The notes beneath the pieces are model-generated. The model searched no databases, was not told where the DNA came from, and worked only from the letters and a program-made list of their open reading frames with translations. Positions 62,739-64,000 of a DNA stretch of 64,000 bases are shown here, one piece after another. The DNA comes from Paraburkholderia graminis C4D1M (GTDB taxonomy: Bacteria > Pseudomonadota > Gammaproteobacteria > Burkholderiales > Burkholderiaceae), in NCBI RefSeq assembly GCF_000172415.1, contig NZ_ABLD01000007.1, forward strand, positions 245,179-309,178, in the 5' to 3' direction. Each line of letters opens with the position of its first letter. Positions within the stretch are counted from its first letter, which is position 1. Made by a program: the position numbers and the translations under genes.

Positions 62739-63779
62739 TCACGCCGCGAGAGGCAGCGTCAATCTCGCTTCGAGTCCGCCGCTATGGCGATTTTCCAGTT
62801 GCAGTTCGCCCTGCATCGCGAGTGTCAGGCGCCGAGCGATTGCGAGTCCCAGGCCCGATCCCGGCGCACGCGCTGCCGTCTGCGGCGCACGGTACCAGGG
62901 CGCGAACACCGCTTCCATTTCGGCCGGCACAATGCCCGGCCCCGAATCGACGACCGCGACCACCACGCGACGAGCATCGACGCGCACGCACAGGCGCACG
63001 TCGTTGCCATAGCGCAATCCGTTGTCGATCAGATTGACCAGCACCCGGCGCAGCGCGTGCGGACACGTCACGACCGGATGGCCGACCTCGCCTTCGAGTT
63101 CGACGGAGCGGCCCATGTCCTTGTAGTTATCGACGAGCGCGCCAAGCAGTCCGTCTGCATCGAAGCGCCGCAGCGGCGCGCCGGCGCAGCATTGCATCCG
63201 CGCGCACGCGAGACTCGCTTCGACCAGTTCGTTCATCTCGGCGATGTCGCGCTCCATTGCGTTGCGCAATTCTCCTTCGTCGACCCTCTCGCAGCGCAGG
63301 GCCATGCGCGTCAGCGGCGTGCGCAGATCGTGTGCATAGGCCGCCAGCACGTCGAGCAGTTCGGCGACGCGTTCGGCCTCGCAGCGCTGCGCGCCGTTGA
63401 TCGCACGCGCGAGTCGCGCGACCGTGGACGGCCCGAACTCCGGCAAACTTTGTGGCAAGGTGCCCGTGCTGCTGCGTTGCTCGATCGCGGCGGCAAGCCG
63501 CGCGATGCTCGAACGTTGCTCGTAAGCATGCACGCCCAAGGCCGCCGCGAGCAGCGCGAAGCCCGTTGCGAGCAGCCAGAGAAGCGGCAGCAGATAGCCG
63601 CCGGCGCGGTACGGCTGTGCGTAGAGCATCGCTGCATGGGCCGCGGGCATGCTTATCGCTATGAATACGGCGAGCACGCGAGCCGTCCAGAGCAACCAAC
63701 GTCTTGCCGCGCGAGTTCGGATTTTCAGCAGGGAGTTGGGCGAGACTTCACGCGACACGGTCCAATGGATGAAGGTCAT
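62739..63779 (-). CDS. Membrane sensor histidine kinase
   Basis: A 346-residue kinase from ATG 63779, preceded by CCAGGAG. Two hydrophobic helices (about residues 30-50 and 60-85) with a very short periplasmic loop are followed by HisKA with His150 in AYAHDLRTPLTRM, an N box in VLVNLIDNGLRYG and HATPase motifs DSGPGIVPAE and GSGLGLAIAR. Lack of a real periplasmic domain suggests membrane or cytoplasmic sensing. It is divergent from a possible response regulator at the window's right edge. Kinases with regulators of this type often control PQQ alcohol dehydrogenases. Confidence 0.9.
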   Translation of the reverse strand: MTFIHWTVSREVSPNSLLKIRTRAARRWLLWTARVLAVFIAISMPAAHAAMLYAQPYRAGGYLLPLLWLLATGFALLAAALGVHAYEQRSSIARLAAAIEQRSSTGTLPQSLPEFGPSTVARLARAINGAQRCEAERVAELLDVLAAYAHDLRTPLTRMALRCERVDEGELRNAMERDIAEMNELVEASLACARMQCCAGAPLRRFDADGLLGALVDNYKDMGRSVELEGEVGHPVVTCPHALRRVLVNLIDNGLRYGNDVRLCVRVDARRVVVAVVDSGPGIVPAEMEAVFAPWYRAPQTAARAPGSGLGLAIARRLTLAMQGELQLENRHSGGLEARLTLPLAA

Positions 63780-63920
63780 CTTCGTTCTCCTGGCACCGCC
63801 ACGTCGGACGGCTTGGCAGAATAAGATCATGCGGGGCGGGGTTCGCACCATCAGACATGGGGTCGTCTACCCCCTACTAAGGTTTGCCCTCGTCATGCGG
63901 TGGTGTACTTTCGGTTAGCC

Positions 63921-64000
63921 GTGCCCGAGCGCGCGAGGCCGCTGGCAGCGGCCCGCACGGAAGGGATCATCGTCGGTAACGACAACGAGTTGTTCGGGCA
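63921..64000 (+). CDS. Start of a probable response regulator (partial)
   Basis: From GTG 63921 the frame reads to the window end, with IIVGNDNELFG in its visible 26 residues. This matches the first strand and acidic pocket of NarL/LuxR-type receivers (IIIADDHELF), though the usual DD is replaced by ND. It is divergent from the kinase gene, so the two may be partners. Too little is visible to be sure. Confidence 0.45.
   Translation, partial: MPERARPLAAARTEGIIVGNDNELFG

Overview
The window reads as a GC-rich betaproteobacterial replicon, most likely Burkholderiaceae (Paraburkholderia/Caballeronia type). This rests on the Burkholderia-style outer-membrane porin, a DUF4148 small secreted protein, two trimeric autotransporter adhesins, RbsABC-like sugar importers and the many two-component systems. 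The genus call is inference. I saw no rRNA, tRNA, integrase, transposase or CRISPR array.

Layout. 1-2.9 kb: end of a peptide-type ABC importer (two ATPases) and a LivK-like binding protein. 3-5.6 kb: an exported M19 dipeptidase with an odd N-terminal extension, divergent from a porin. 5.8-9.4 kb: a FabH/PqsD-like ketosynthase next to a hybrid kinase with a CqsS/LqsS-like membrane sensor; this is the best candidate for an undescribed signalling system. 9.5-12.1 kb: GNAT, flavohaemoprotein (hmp), PAP2 phosphatase. 12.1-27 kb, a surface-adhesion region: TpsB transporter without a visible partner, a PAS hybrid kinase, an OmpA lipoprotein, a 6.2 kb trimeric autotransporter broken by two single-base frameshifts and carrying a 1 kb internal duplication, a 1 kb gap, and a second intact adhesin. 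27.4-32.8 kb: a REC-AraC regulator, a 7TMR-DISM kinase and a TonB receptor, all on one strand. 32.8-34.8 kb: quinone-oxidoreductase-like enzyme divergent from a LysR regulator. 34.8-41.6 kb: a sugar ABC operon with two paralogous binding proteins, one ATPase, two permeases and an SMP-30 lactonase, behind a readable sigma70 promoter flanked by two palindromes. 41.6-50.4 kb: sterol-desaturase-like enzyme, repeat-rich secreted protein, EF-hand protein plus OmpR/EnvZ-type pair, DUF4410 lipoprotein, flavoprotein disulfide reductase, AhpD-like protein and an AraC regulator.

50.5-64 kb is an alcohol-oxidation island: an AcoR-like sigma54 activator, pqqA and pqqD (without pqqB, C or E here), a binding-protein/cytochrome c fusion, and a PQQ alcohol dehydrogenase with the Asp-x-Asp signature of lanthanide-dependent enzymes. 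A PAS chemoreceptor, a cytochrome P460, two Tat-exported epoxide-hydrolase-like enzymes, small secreted proteins, a sensor kinase and the start of a probable response regulator follow. Sigma54-type -24/-12 sequences lie before the activator gene, pqqA and the dehydrogenase, so the three probably form one regulon (inference).
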